Part shown: one piece after another, positions 1 to 8,313 of the stretch
Position numbering within the stretch: position 1 is the first letter of the stretch
Layout of the letters: the number at the start of each line of letters is the position of its first letter
Program-made: the position numbers and the translations under genes
Source: Flavobacteriales bacterium
GTDB lineage: Bacteria > Bacteroidota > Bacteroidia > Flavobacteriales_D > JAHECK01
Assembly: GCA_024641785.1 (NCBI GenBank)
Contig: JAHECK010000007.1
Span: 1 to 51,800 of the forward strand
Direction: 5' to 3'
DNA: 51,800 nucleotides
Notes under the pieces: generated by a model
Databases searched by the model: none
What the model was told of the DNA's origin: nothing
The model's input: the letters and a program-made list of their open reading frames with translations, nothing else

Positions 1-8
1 AGATAAAC

Positions 9-689
9 TTAAACTTTCTTTCGAAACGCCTCCATTAGAGAAACCGTTAAAAGAAGCATTCCAAAAGCATAGAACATATCTTCAACAGGAATGGTGAAAA
101 GTCGAATACCTAAGTTTTCATCATTATTATACCATACAATTTCGTCCTGAATGAAGCTACCGGTTAAAATCCCATTTACAATAAAAAATGGGATCAAAAC
201 GATCAGAAAAGTTAGGTAAAAGCTATTTAATACATCTGGAGTTTTATATATAGCAAAAAGGAGGATCAAGAGAGATAGTGATGCATTTACTGCTGTGTAG
301 GCTCTATCGTAGTGAAGAATGACAACAAATGCGAGAAGTATAATAAGAAAACGATTGATCCATTTAGTATATAGGTCGGTTAATTTTAACTGAGGATATA
401 ACTTACTTAATGTATAATGGGTAAATACACTTGCGTAGGGAATACAAATAAAAAATAACCATTCTTCTAAAGGTAGATGAAAAAGATAGAGGCCTATTAA
501 GTAATATTCATTGAAACCCCATATTCCATATTTGGCAAATTGGGCATCCCATGCAATATAAATGGCCCCGCTTATGAGCATAGCAGGAATAAAATAGCGG
601 TAGTTCTCGTAAAATTTTATCCTTGGATGAAAAGAGAAGATAAAGGGAATAAGAATAGCGAAGAGATCTAAATATAGATAGAGCTTCAT
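9..689 (-). CDS. crtYcd: lycopene cyclase, fused CrtYcd type
   Basis: Predicted lycopene beta-cyclase, an integral membrane enzyme that closes the end rings of lycopene to give beta-carotene. At 226 aa it has the length of two fused CrtYc/CrtYd half domains, each about 100 aa. The paired acidic motifs of the family are visible: PLEEWLFF at residues 73-80 and IPVEDMFYAF at 200-209. About six or seven hydrophobic membrane segments alternate with short loops. It is the last gene of the crt operon seen here. Its ATG overlaps the crtZ stop by 4 bp, which suggests translational coupling. Family assignment is firm; whether it makes one or two beta rings is not readable from sequence. Confidence 0.9.
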   Translation of the reverse strand: MKLYLYLDLFAILIPFIFSFHPRIKFYENYRYFIPAMLISGAIYIAWDAQFAKYGIWGFNEYYLIGLYLFHLPLEEWLFFICIPYASVFTHYTLSKLYPQLKLTDLYTKWINRFLIILLAFVVILHYDRAYTAVNASLSLLILLFAIYKTPDVLNSFYLTFLIVLIPFFIVNGILTGSFIQDEIVWYNNDENLGIRLFTIPVEDMFYAFGMLLLTVSLMEAFRKKV

Positions 690-1147
690 TTGTCTTTATT
701 TAATTCTGCTTTCAAGTATTTAAAAGGAACAATGAGCATTCCAAAGCACTCTCCATCTTCCTTATATATTTTTTTATGATGGATCTTATGCGCCCTTCGT
801 ATTGCCCGAAAGTAAAAATTATCAATTTTATTCAGAAATTTTAATCGATTATGAATAAAAACATCGTGTACTAAAAAATAGCATAGTCCGTAGGCTGTTA
901 TTCCTAATCCAATAACTAATAAATAAGGAGCATAGCTAATGGAAGCGATAAGAATAAAGATAATCGCCGGAGTGGCGAAAATGATAAAAAAGGAATCATT
1001 TTGTTCAAGAAAAGAATGAGATGATTCTTTTGTGTGATGATCTTCATGCAGTTTCCATAAAAGCCCATGCATAATGTATTTATGGGCAAACCATGCAACG
1101 AATTCCATGAAAACAAAAGTGAGCAAAAAAACAAGTAAATAAGCCAT
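686..1147 (-). CDS. crtZ: beta-carotene hydroxylase CrtZ
   Basis: Predicted non-haem di-iron beta-carotene 3-hydroxylase that turns beta-carotene into zeaxanthin. The 153 aa protein shows the histidine clusters of the fatty-acid hydroxylase/CrtZ family: HKYIMH (22-27), HEDHH (34-38), HDVFIH (94-99) and HKIHH (120-124), set between hydrophobic membrane segments. It lies 20 bp downstream of idi and overlaps the cyclase by 4 bp on the same strand, so all three are probably one transcript. Its presence with the cyclase implies a zeaxanthin-type end product. No ketolase is visible in the window. Confidence 0.92.
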   Translation of the reverse strand: MAYLLVFLLTFVFMEFVAWFAHKYIMHGLLWKLHEDHHTKESSHSFLEQNDSFFIIFATPAIIFILIASISYAPYLLVIGLGITAYGLCYFLVHDVFIHNRLKFLNKIDNFYFRAIRRAHKIHHKKIYKEDGECFGMLIVPFKYLKAELNKDK

Positions 1148-1167
1148 GTGTTTTTTACAATTTTAAT

Positions 1168-1716
1168 TTAGGAAGCTATATGAACTAATTCTGCAAAATT
1201 AGAAATATTCTTTCTATAAATTTCGGCATAAATAATTTTAAACCATTCGGTATAAGTCTCTGGATATAGCATGATGTCTTTCTCCAAGGCTTCTTTTGAA
1301 ATATATTTATAATCACTTACCTCATCTTGATTTATTTTGGGTAAGTCAGATGAGATTCCGAAAAACAAATGATCTATTTCGTGCTCAATAAGCTGATTTT
1401 CCAATACCGCTCGATAGGTAAATGAATACATTTTTTTTAAAGAACAGTCGATACCCATTTCTTCTATTAATCTTCTTTCGGCTGCATCTTGAACTTCTTC
1501 GTGAGGGTAGGGGTGACTGCAACATGAATTCGACCAAAGTCCACCGGAATGATACTTTTCATCCGCTCTTTTTTGGAGGAGCCATTCGCCCTTTTCATTA
1601 AATAATAATATTGAAACGGCACGATGAAGAAGTCCTTCCTGATGCGCTTGCAGTTTGGGAACAAAGCCAATTACCTTGTCGTCTTCATCTACATGTAAAA
1701 CCATTGGATCTTTCAT
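1168..1716 (-). CDS. idi: isopentenyl-diphosphate delta-isomerase, type 1
   Basis: Predicted type 1 IPP isomerase, interconverting isopentenyl and dimethylallyl diphosphate and so feeding the carotenoid pathway. The 182 aa protein has a Nudix fold. The catalytic cysteine region is WSNSCCSHP (61-69), with C66 the likely nucleophile/proton donor; the Nudix helix is around RRLIEEMGI (81-89), and the second catalytic acid lies in IEHEIDHLF (110-118). Length fits the family. It overlaps the upstream exported-protein gene by 4 bp (ATGA), placing it firmly in the crt operon. Confidence 0.93.
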   Translation of the reverse strand: MKDPMVLHVDEDDKVIGFVPKLQAHQEGLLHRAVSILLFNEKGEWLLQKRADEKYHSGGLWSNSCCSHPYPHEEVQDAAERRLIEEMGIDCSLKKMYSFTYRAVLENQLIEHEIDHLFFGISSDLPKINQDEVSDYKYISKEALEKDIMLYPETYTEWFKIIYAEIYRKNISNFAELVHIAS

Positions 1717-2222
1717 TTTAATTCCTTCTTTAGTTGAGTTAATTCTTTAATTTGTTCGTCAGATAATTTTTTGCCTTTGAGGAGATTATTGATAAAGACG
1801 AATGACCATTTTTGGTCTATATTTTTATTTCTGATATCTTGGATAAATACATCCAGGTCAGAATTTATATCATTATTGTAAAATAAAAAAGAGGGGGCAT
1901 TAAGTTGAATTAATAAACGCAGGTAGCGTTGTTCACCATTCACTTTATCTTTTTCAATTGAAGTATCGATCTTATCTTTTCCATCATAAAATGACTTAAG
2001 TTTTGTGGTTGGCAAAAAAACATATTGAGCCATAATTGCTTTGCAAACACCAATATAGGCAAGGTTTACGGGAGAATCTTCATCGCCATATTTCGATAAC
2101 ATTTGTTCAACGTTCTCTTTATTGAGTTCTATGCTATGAAAGTCATCTCTAAAATCAGCATACACGGAATTGATAGTGAGTATAAAAATGATTAAAAAGA
2201 ATGTTTTAGCAGCCATTTTCAT
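1713..2222 (-). CDS. exported protein of unknown function in the crt operon
   Basis: I do not recognise a named domain. The 169 aa product begins with a Sec-type signal peptide (residues 1 to about 22, hydrophobic FFLIIFILTI, then VYA before D23), so it is probably periplasmic or outer-surface. The mature part is charged and helical in character, with a segment QRYLRLLIQLNAPSFLFYNN near residues 97-116 and a Lys/Glu-rich C terminus. It has no cysteine pair or catalytic motif I can identify. The start overlaps the crtB stop as TAATG and the end overlaps idi by 4 bp, so it is translated as part of the carotenoid operon. My impression is that similar small proteins sit in other flavobacterial crt clusters, but I cannot verify this here. 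Confidence 0.8.
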   Translation of the reverse strand: MKMAAKTFFLIIFILTINSVYADFRDDFHSIELNKENVEQMLSKYGDEDSPVNLAYIGVCKAIMAQYVFLPTTKLKSFYDGKDKIDTSIEKDKVNGEQRYLRLLIQLNAPSFLFYNNDINSDLDVFIQDIRNKNIDQKWSFVFINNLLKGKKLSDEQIKELTQLKKELK

Positions 2223-3061
2223 TATAGCATATTTAATTTAACAAGAGCGTAAGATTTAATGAGCAAGCCAAATTTGACGTGATTTTTAACTCGAATTCTT
2301 TTATCCATTATCTTTAAAGATGGAGTTGCTTTTAGCTTATTTAATAGTTGTTTATAATAGACATAAGCTGTATACACCCCAAATTTTGAAGTAGAGGGTA
2401 AGCGCACTATTCCTTCAAAAGCACGTCTGAAATCTTCTTCAATTTCATTAATGATCTCTTCTTTATTTGCCTGATTTAAATTATTTAAATCAAGATTTGG
2501 AAAGTAACTTCGATTTAAGATCTCGATATCACTTTTCAGATCCCTTAAAAAATTAACCTTTTGAAAGGCAGCACCCAGGTGCATGGCACTTTCTTTTAAT
2601 TCATCATATTTTTCCTGATTGCCATTAACAAATACTTTAAGACACATTAATCCAACCACTTCTGCAGATCCATAAATGTATTTTGAGTAATCACTTACAC
2701 TATCATAGTCCGATTTTACAAGATCCATTTTCATACTATGAAGGAAGGCATCTACTAATTCCAGATCGATATTATATTTATGGACGGTATCTTGAAAAGA
2801 GTTTAAAATGGGGTTTAAACTAATACCGAATTCTAAAGCATGGTAATAATCACTTTCAAATTTTAATAGGAGTTTTTCTTTATCATAACCATGAAAAGAA
2901 TCTACAATTTCATCAGCAAATCTTACAAAACCATAGATGTTGTGAATAGCTGGACGAATAGATGGAGCCAACATGTTCGTTGCAAGCAAAAATGAAGTGC
3001 TATAACTTTTTGTTACAGACTTACTGCACTCGTAAGAAACTTGGTCAAATATTGATTTCAT
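2222..3061 (-). CDS. crtB: phytoene synthase CrtB
   Basis: Predicted phytoene synthase, condensing two geranylgeranyl diphosphates head to head into phytoene. The 279 aa protein has the two Asp-rich Mg-binding motifs of squalene/phytoene synthases: DEIVD at 50-54 and FLRDLKSD at 171-178, plus the early SYSTSF segment at 19-24. The start overlaps the end of crtI by 17 bp, and the stop overlaps the next gene by one base (TAATG). Length and motif spacing are normal for bacterial CrtB. Confidence 0.95.
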   Translation of the reverse strand: MKSIFDQVSYECSKSVTKSYSTSFLLATNMLAPSIRPAIHNIYGFVRFADEIVDSFHGYDKEKLLLKFESDYYHALEFGISLNPILNSFQDTVHKYNIDLELVDAFLHSMKMDLVKSDYDSVSDYSKYIYGSAEVVGLMCLKVFVNGNQEKYDELKESAMHLGAAFQKVNFLRDLKSDIEILNRSYFPNLDLNNLNQANKEEIINEIEEDFRRAFEGIVRLPSTSKFGVYTAYVYYKQLLNKLKATPSLKIMDKRIRVKNHVKFGLLIKSYALVKLNML

Positions 3062-4535
3062 ACTTTTCTAGTTTAGGCGTTAGTTTATTAATTTGCTCGG
3101 CGACTATCTTACCGGAGATAAGAGCAGGAGGGACTCCAGGACCCGGAACGGTTAGCTGCCCGGTGAAAAATAAGTTCTCTATTTTTTTACTCTTTATACT
3201 TGGTCGAAGAAAAGCCGTTTGCATAAGCGTATTGGCCATTCCGTAAGCATTTCCTTTATAGGCATTGTAGTCCTCTTTAAAATCATTGACACAATAAGAG
3301 TCTTTAAAAAGGATGCTTGATCTTAATTCCTGCTTTGTCAGTTTTTCCATTCGTTCGAGAATAATATCGAAATATTTTTCTCTCAATTCCGGAGTGTCTT
3401 TTAGATCGGGTGCTAATGGGATGAGAAAAAATGCAGATTCTTTACCTTTTGGAGCTGCCTCAGGATCTGTTATACTTGGAAAATTGGCATAAAACAATGG
3501 TTCTTCTGGCCAGCTTGGATTGTCGTAAATTTCAATTGCATGCTTATCAAAGGGTACATCAAAAAATAAATTGTGATGAAGTAAATCTTTTAGTTTTTTA
3601 TCAAATCCTACAAAAAATAGCAAAGAAGAAGGTGCCATTGTTCTTTTACTCCAGTACTTTTCGCTGTAGCTTCTGTATTTCGGATCAAGAAGGCTTTCAG
3701 TATGTTTATAATCAGCACCGGAAACAAGAATGTCTACCTCAATTATTTCATTGTTTATAGTTATACTTTCTACTTTATTTTCTTTTCCAATGTGAATAGA
3801 TGATACGCTGGCATTAGTATAATATTTCACCCCAAGCTCCTTCGAAAGTGTTATCATTCCTTCAATTACAGAACGCATACCTCCTTTAGGATACCAGGTA
3901 CCTAAGCCGAAATCCGCATAGTTCATAAAACTATAGAACAAAGGGGTATCGGAAGGTTTTGCTCCTAAAAATAAAACGGGGAATTCTAAGATTTGCTGCA
4001 ATCGTTTGTCATCAAAATTTTTCTTGACATAGTCATGAATGGTCAGATAGAATTGCTTTAAATTAAGAACCGTGTCTATGGTAATAAGCTCACTCGGACT
4101 TAGTCCGGGTTTGTAAACCAAATTACCAATGGCTATTTCATAATTCTTTTTTGCAATCGCTAAGAACTTTTCAAGTTTAATAGAAGATCCGGGTTCGATA
4201 GCTTCAAATGTGATTAGAATTTTCTCTAATGTATCATCGATATCTACAAAGTCATCTTTTTCGAAAAAAACACGATAAGCGGGTGCTAATTTTTCTAAGT
4301 GATAATAGTCAGATGTCTTTTTGCCTAAATCCTCAAAGAAACGATCAAATACATCAGGCATCCAATACCATGAAGGACCAATATCGAATTTAAATCCATC
4401 GATAACGTACTGACGTGCTCGGCCTCCTAATTGATCATTTTTCTCAAAAACACTGACATTGTGTCCCACTTTAGCGAGATAAGATGCCGCTGCTACAGAG
4501 GAAAATCCAGAGCCAATAATTGTTATGTTTCTCAT
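3045..4535 (-). CDS. crtI: phytoene desaturase CrtI
   Basis: Predicted FAD-dependent phytoene desaturase (CrtI type), converting colourless phytoene to lycopene. It has an N-terminal Rossmann dinucleotide fold (IIGSGFSSVAAASYL, then an acidic FEK strand end and QLGGRA), and the C-terminal CrtI signature around LFFTGQLTVPGPGVPPALIS. I chose the ATG at 4535 (protein MRNITIIGSG..., 496 aa) rather than the track start at 4568, because the extra 11 residues have no family counterpart and the Rossmann strand normally starts within about five residues of Met. First structural gene after the regulator, with a 71 bp gap that carries A-rich direct repeats. Confidence 0.95.
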   Translation of the reverse strand: MRNITIIGSGFSSVAAASYLAKVGHNVSVFEKNDQLGGRARQYVIDGFKFDIGPSWYWMPDVFDRFFEDLGKKTSDYYHLEKLAPAYRVFFEKDDFVDIDDTLEKILITFEAIEPGSSIKLEKFLAIAKKNYEIAIGNLVYKPGLSPSELITIDTVLNLKQFYLTIHDYVKKNFDDKRLQQILEFPVLFLGAKPSDTPLFYSFMNYADFGLGTWYPKGGMRSVIEGMITLSKELGVKYYTNASVSSIHIGKENKVESITINNEIIEVDILVSGADYKHTESLLDPKYRSYSEKYWSKRTMAPSSLLFFVGFDKKLKDLLHHNLFFDVPFDKHAIEIYDNPSWPEEPLFYANFPSITDPEAAPKGKESAFFLIPLAPDLKDTPELREKYFDIILERMEKLTKQELRSSILFKDSYCVNDFKEDYNAYKGNAYGMANTLMQTAFLRPSIKSKKIENLFFTGQLTVPGPGVPPALISGKIVAEQINKLTPKLEKYEINI

Positions 4536-4540
4536 ATCGT

Positions 4541-4570
4541 TTAACAAATAAACGAAAAAGTTAAACAAAA
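4541..4570 (-). repeat. direct repeats before crtI, candidate regulator sites
   Basis: Just upstream of the crtI start, the plus strand carries three similar A-rich 9-mers in the same orientation: TTTAACAAA (4540-4548), TAAACGAAA (4549-4557) and TAAACAAAA (4562-4570). The last is identical to one arm of the inverted repeat before the MerR gene. Tandem direct repeats are a known operator form for CarH-type regulators, so these are plausible operator sites. The DNA is AT-rich and chance similarity is possible. Confidence 0.4.
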
Positions 4571-4606
4571 AGCAAATAATTGAAAATAAATATTTAAAAA
4601 CTGATA

Positions 4607-5500
4607 TTAAAAATGATCAATAAGTTCTAAAATATTTTGATGAACAAATACATTTTTGGGAAGCTTACCCTTTTCGAGTTGCTTGGTATTATGACCTAAA
4701 ATATGAAATTTTTCATTTCTAAGCTGAAGAATTTCATTCGACATCTGATTTATATAATTTTCAGCATCTTCTACAAGCGGTTCTACCGTGAAATAACTTA
4801 TATAGGTAATATCAGCGAATATATTTTGTAGTTCTTTAAGATTTGAAATAGGAACACTTGGGCCTAAAAAAACTGATTTGAAGCCTTTGAGTAGCAATTC
4901 GAAATGAATATACAATAGACCGATCTCATGATTTTCATTCAAGGGTAAAAACAGAACTGCGGTCCTATTATCTTCTATTTTGCTGTTTTGAACACGTTCG
5001 ATATTGATCAGTAATTTTTGCTGGATCAAAGTGGAAATAAAGCGTTCATGCGCAGGAGTGATCGTATTGCATTGCCATAAAAGGCCTATTTCTTCAAGCA
5101 AGTTTAAGATTACATTCAAAAAGATCTCCCGAAACGAATGTTGTGTTAATAATTGATTAAAAGTAGTATCAAATAATTGCTGATCGAAGTTTAGCATCGC
5201 AATTTTAAACATGTTAATTGCATGCTGAGAACTGTTCTTATCTACTACAAGTTCCCTGACTCTTCTATTCAATTCTAATTCGTTTAGGGCCGCAATTTTT
5301 GAAACTTTTAGTCCATTTTCAGATAGTAATGAGACATTAAGTATTTTTTGTAAATTTTCTAAATTATAGGTACGAATGTTTGTATCGGTTCTTTCCGGTT
5401 CTAATAAATCATACCTTTTTTCCCAAATGCGAATGGTATGTGCTTTTATACCGCTTAGATTTTCCAGATCTTTTATCGAGAATGAAGTCTTAATGCTCAT
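4607..5500 (-). CDS. MerR-family regulator with B12-binding domain, CarH/LitR-like
   Basis: Predicted DNA-binding regulator of the carotenoid operon. Residues 6-75 form a MerR winged helix (SIKDLENLSGIKAHTIRIWEKRY). Residues about 85-175 match the helical cobalamin-capping domain, with W142 and E152 in the W-x9-E-H region. Residues 178-297 form a Rossmann-like B12-binding domain with ENHEIG (189-194, the ExHxxG motif; H191 would be the lower axial ligand) and GPSVP (213-217). In CarH, adenosylcobalamin acts as a light sensor and repression is released on illumination. Here the residue after E152 is R153 where the CarH motif has His. It lies directly upstream of crtI on the same strand. Light-dependent action is inference. 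Confidence 0.85.
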   Translation of the reverse strand: MSIKTSFSIKDLENLSGIKAHTIRIWEKRYDLLEPERTDTNIRTYNLENLQKILNVSLLSENGLKVSKIAALNELELNRRVRELVVDKNSSQHAINMFKIAMLNFDQQLFDTTFNQLLTQHSFREIFLNVILNLLEEIGLLWQCNTITPAHERFISTLIQQKLLINIERVQNSKIEDNRTAVLFLPLNENHEIGLLYIHFELLLKGFKSVFLGPSVPISNLKELQNIFADITYISYFTVEPLVEDAENYINQMSNEILQLRNEKFHILGHNTKQLEKGKLPKNVFVHQNILELIDHF

Positions 5501-5503
5501 TAA

Positions 5504-5539
5504 TTTTGTTTACTTAATACTTGACAAAGCTAAACAAAA
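5504..5539 (-). promoter_or_regulatory. inverted repeat over the merR promoter
   Basis: Plus-strand TTTTGTTTA (5504-5512) and TAAACAAAA (5531-5539) form a perfect 9 bp inverted repeat with an 18 bp spacer. On the minus strand a TAGCTTTG box (5525-5532) matching the Bacteroidota -7 element lies between the arms and overlaps one arm, with the regulator's ATG only about 24 bp downstream of it. No good -33 TTG is present. The layout suggests an autoregulatory operator, by inference. Confidence 0.45.
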
Positions 5540-5586
5540 ATAATTATTAATTAACTTTTTATTTTATTTTTTAAATAAACTGACTT

Positions 5587-6465
5587 TTAGATCTTATAAA
5601 TAAGTGGATTAAAGGCTTTCGAAACCACCATTACTTTTTCGCCTATATTTAGTTCACTGGCTTCTTTTTCTCCAACGACCACTTTCACCAAGTTTTTTCC
5701 TATTAAAACAGTAACAATGTATATAATATCAGAAGCCTGTATAGATAAAATCTCACCTGTAAATTGAAATTTACCGCTGATATGTCGATCTGTAAAAAGG
5801 GATAGAACATCACCTGTTCGAGTTATTTTACCATTTTCAACAAAAAGTACCGAATCTGACATTTTGCTTATTTCCCCAATATCATGACTTACCATAAGCG
5901 TTGTTAAATTTAATTTTTCATGCATAAGCAGGATGTAATCCTGTAATTCATCTCTCATTTTGGTATCTAAGGCCGATAAAGGTTCATCAAGCAGGAGTAT
6001 CGAGGGTTTTCTTGCCAAAGCTCTTGCTAAAGCTACTCGCTGCTTCTGTCCTCCCGATAAGGTTTCAGGATAACGATCTTTAAGCGTTTTAAGATTTACT
6101 ATCTCTAAAAGTTCATTTAACCATTCTGATTTTTCATTTTTTGAAATCCCATATGAAATATTTTGTTTGATCGTCATATTTGGGAATAGTGCAAAATCTT
6201 GAAATACGAATCCGATCTCCCTTTTTTGTATGGCTAAATTTATTTTTTGATTTGAACTAAACCATACTTCCTCATCGATGTTTATATTACCTGCATCCGG
6301 AAGCAAAAGTCCTGAGATCATTCTAAGGAGGGATGTTTTCCCCGATCCTGATTCTCCATAGATAGCGGTTAAAGAGCCTCTTTCAATAGTAAAATTGAAA
6401 TCAAGGAAAAAGGGGTTGTTTATTCCTTTAAACTGTTTCTGCAACTTGATATCTATCATCTCCAA
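5587..6465 (-). CDS. modC: molybdate ABC transporter ATP-binding protein
   Basis: Predicted ATPase of a molybdate (possibly tungstate) importer at the inner face of the cytoplasmic membrane. The 292 aa protein has Walker A GESGSGKT (37-44), Q-loop Q89, signature LSGGQ (136-140), Walker B LLLDEP (157-162) and H-loop H194. After residue about 225 a TOBE-like beta domain follows (QFTGEILSI ... EKVMVVSKAFNPLIY), typical of ModC/CysA/PotA subunits. It overlaps modB by 10 bp, and the cluster content (ModA, Mop, ModB) decides molybdate over sulfate. Confidence 0.88.
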   Translation of the reverse strand: MEMIDIKLQKQFKGINNPFFLDFNFTIERGSLTAIYGESGSGKTSLLRMISGLLLPDAGNINIDEEVWFSSNQKINLAIQKREIGFVFQDFALFPNMTIKQNISYGISKNEKSEWLNELLEIVNLKTLKDRYPETLSGGQKQRVALARALARKPSILLLDEPLSALDTKMRDELQDYILLMHEKLNLTTLMVSHDIGEISKMSDSVLFVENGKITRTGDVLSLFTDRHISGKFQFTGEILSIQASDIIYIVTVLIGKNLVKVVVGEKEASELNIGEKVMVVSKAFNPLIYKI

Positions 6466-7127
6466 AATCGTTTTAGATAACCTCCATTAATCGTATATAC
6501 CAATAGTAAAACAGCAAATGTGATTGCAAATAAAATCAACGAATATTGGTTTGCACCTGTATAATTCATGGCTTCTACCTCGTCATATATGGCAATAGAA
6601 GCAACTCTGGTCTCATTTGGAATGCTTCCTCCAATCATCAATACTACTCCAAACTCTCCAATTGTATGAGCAAATGATAAAACAATTCCTGTTAACAATG
6701 CTGGTTTTATATTGGGCAAAAGCACTCTGAATAATGTCTCTTTCTTTGATTTTCCTAATACGATAGAAGCTTCACTAAGATAAGTCGGAAGTTTACTCAA
6801 TCCTGCTTGTATTGGATGAACCATAAAAGGAAAGCTATAAATGATAGAAGCAAAAACAAGTCCTTCGAATGAGAAAATTAATTTAAGTCCGAAATGCTCA
6901 TTTAGCCATAATGCAAATTGATTTGAAGGACTAAATGCGATAAGAAGATAGAATCCCAATACCGTAGGAGGAAGTACAAGTGGCATACTCACTAAAGTTT
7001 CGATAATTGGCTTCAGTTTCGACTTGGTAAATGACAACCAATAAGCAATGGGTATTGCAAGAAAAAATAAAATAAAAGTTGTTATCAGCGCCAATCTAAA
7101 GGTCAATATGATAGGTCCCCAATCCAT
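6456..7127 (-). CDS. modB: molybdate ABC transporter permease
   Basis: Predicted integral membrane channel subunit of the molybdate importer. The 223 aa protein has about five or six hydrophobic helices and the permease EAA-type loop (SIVLGKSKKETLFRVLLPNIKPALLTG) that contacts ModC. SMPLVLPPTVLGFYLL and HTIGEFGVVLMIGG are typical of ModB/CysT-like permeases. It overlaps both neighbours (1 bp with the Mop gene and 10 bp with modC), consistent with one tightly coupled operon. Confidence 0.9.
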   Translation of the reverse strand: MDWGPIILTFRLALITTFILFFLAIPIAYWLSFTKSKLKPIIETLVSMPLVLPPTVLGFYLLIAFSPSNQFALWLNEHFGLKLIFSFEGLVFASIIYSFPFMVHPIQAGLSKLPTYLSEASIVLGKSKKETLFRVLLPNIKPALLTGIVLSFAHTIGEFGVVLMIGGSIPNETRVASIAIYDEVEAMNYTGANQYSLILFAITFAVLLLVYTINGGYLKRFWR

Positions 7128-7525
7128 TATTGTGCAAGCATTATTTCATTCGTTTTTACCATTGCTGTTATTCTCATTCCGGGTTCTAATTTGAGTTTTT
7201 CCAATGATTGACTTGTTATGATTGAATTGAGTTCAATTTCATTAAATAATAGGCGAATACTGCTCAGTAATTTTCCTTTTTTGATTTCTGCAATCGTGCA
7301 TGAAAAAACATTTTCAAGGCTAATATTATGAACTTCATTTTTTGATAAAATCACTTCAGTCTCTTTGAAAAGGATTTGAATAGGTCTATTTTCTACTAAA
7401 TAGTCTACGCTTTCTGGTGTTTCAATAATAATAACAGAAAAAGGGGTGTCTTCGCACTTTATGGTCACTAGTGATAAACGATCACAAACTTCAATCGAGG
7501 TAATAATTCCATTTAATACGTTCAT
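7127..7525 (-). CDS. small Mop/TOBE-domain molybdate-binding protein
   Basis: Predicted small cytoplasmic molybdate-binding protein. The 132 aa sequence reads as two beta-rich Mop/TOBE units: about residues 1-62 (NGIITSIEVCDRLSLVTIKC) and 68-132 (ENVFSCTIAEIKKGKLLSSI ... LKLEPGMRITAMVKTNEIML). The second carries the family's closing G-x-x-v-x-A-x-(I/V)-K-x-x-x-(I/V)-(M/L)-L pattern clearly; the first is more diverged. Such di-Mop proteins store molybdate or take part in its sensing. It lies between modA and modB with 1-4 bp overlaps. No DNA-binding domain is present, so it is not a complete ModE. Confidence 0.75.
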   Translation of the reverse strand: MNVLNGIITSIEVCDRLSLVTIKCEDTPFSVIIIETPESVDYLVENRPIQILFKETEVILSKNEVHNISLENVFSCTIAEIKKGKLLSSIRLLFNEIELNSIITSQSLEKLKLEPGMRITAMVKTNEIMLAQ

Positions 7526-8313
7526 TTTAAAATTTTGGCCGGAACATCATATCCGCTTTTTGTTAATATAGCTTGTGCTTTGTCAGAAAATAAAAATAGA
7601 TAAAACTTTTTAGCGTCTGATTCATTGCCATTGCTATTTTTAATAAGTATCGCACTTTGCTCAATCGTTTTATAGCAGTTTTTATCTAATTCTATAAAGT
7701 TATAATATGCATTGTTTTCGAGTGAATATAGCGTTGATTTAGCTGTAATGGCTATTTCGGCAGCAGAAGAAATTAAAAATTGATTTGTTTGCGCTATACT
7801 TTCACCAAAAACGAGTTTTGATGAAACGTCATCATACAGATTATAATAATTGAGCACTTGTTCTGCGGCTTTTCCGTATGGAGCCGATCTTGGATTTGCA
7901 ATAGCGATGTGTTGCACACTTTTTGATTTTAAATTTACAAGTGAGGCTTGAATTTCGGGGTTTAGACTTAATAGAATAAGATTCCCATAAGCATATACTT
8001 TTGGCAAAGCGATACTTTTACCCGCTTCAACTATTTTCCGGGGATAGAACGCATCAGCTGAAACAAAAACGTCGAAAGGAGCACCTTCAAGGATCTGTGC
8101 AGTAAGTTTTCCACTTGATCCACTTATCAATGACACATGAATACCGGTTTCTACTTCAAATAAATCTGCAATTTCTAAAAGGGCAAACTGCATATTGGCA
8201 GCACCTGCAACCTTTATATTATTAGACTTAATGTTTTTACAAGATGTGAATTGAAAAAACACCAAAATAAATATAAACACTATTCTAAATGGAGGTAAGG
8301 AGCTTCTTGACAT
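7522..8313 (-). CDS. modA: molybdate-binding lipoprotein ModA
   Basis: Predicted substrate-binding protein of the molybdate importer, anchored as a lipoprotein. I place the start at the ATG at 8313 (MSRSSLPPFRIVF...), because this gives a normal lipoprotein signal with lipobox FTSC at residues 22-25. The track start at 8355 adds 14 residues ahead of it. Hallmarks of ModA follow: VAGAANMQFAL, ISGSSGKLTAQI and GAPFDVFVSAD near the N terminus, and NPRSAPYGKAAEQVL in the middle. It is first in the mod operon; a divergent hydrolase gene lies upstream. Confidence 0.88.
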   Translation of the reverse strand: MSRSSLPPFRIVFIFILVFFQFTSCKNIKSNNIKVAGAANMQFALLEIADLFEVETGIHVSLISGSSGKLTAQILEGAPFDVFVSADAFYPRKIVEAGKSIALPKVYAYGNLILLSLNPEIQASLVNLKSKSVQHIAIANPRSAPYGKAAEQVLNYYNLYDDVSSKLVFGESIAQTNQFLISSAAEIAITAKSTLYSLENNAYYNFIELDKNCYKTIEQSAILIKNSNGNESDAKKFYLFLFSDKAQAILTKSGYDVPAKILK

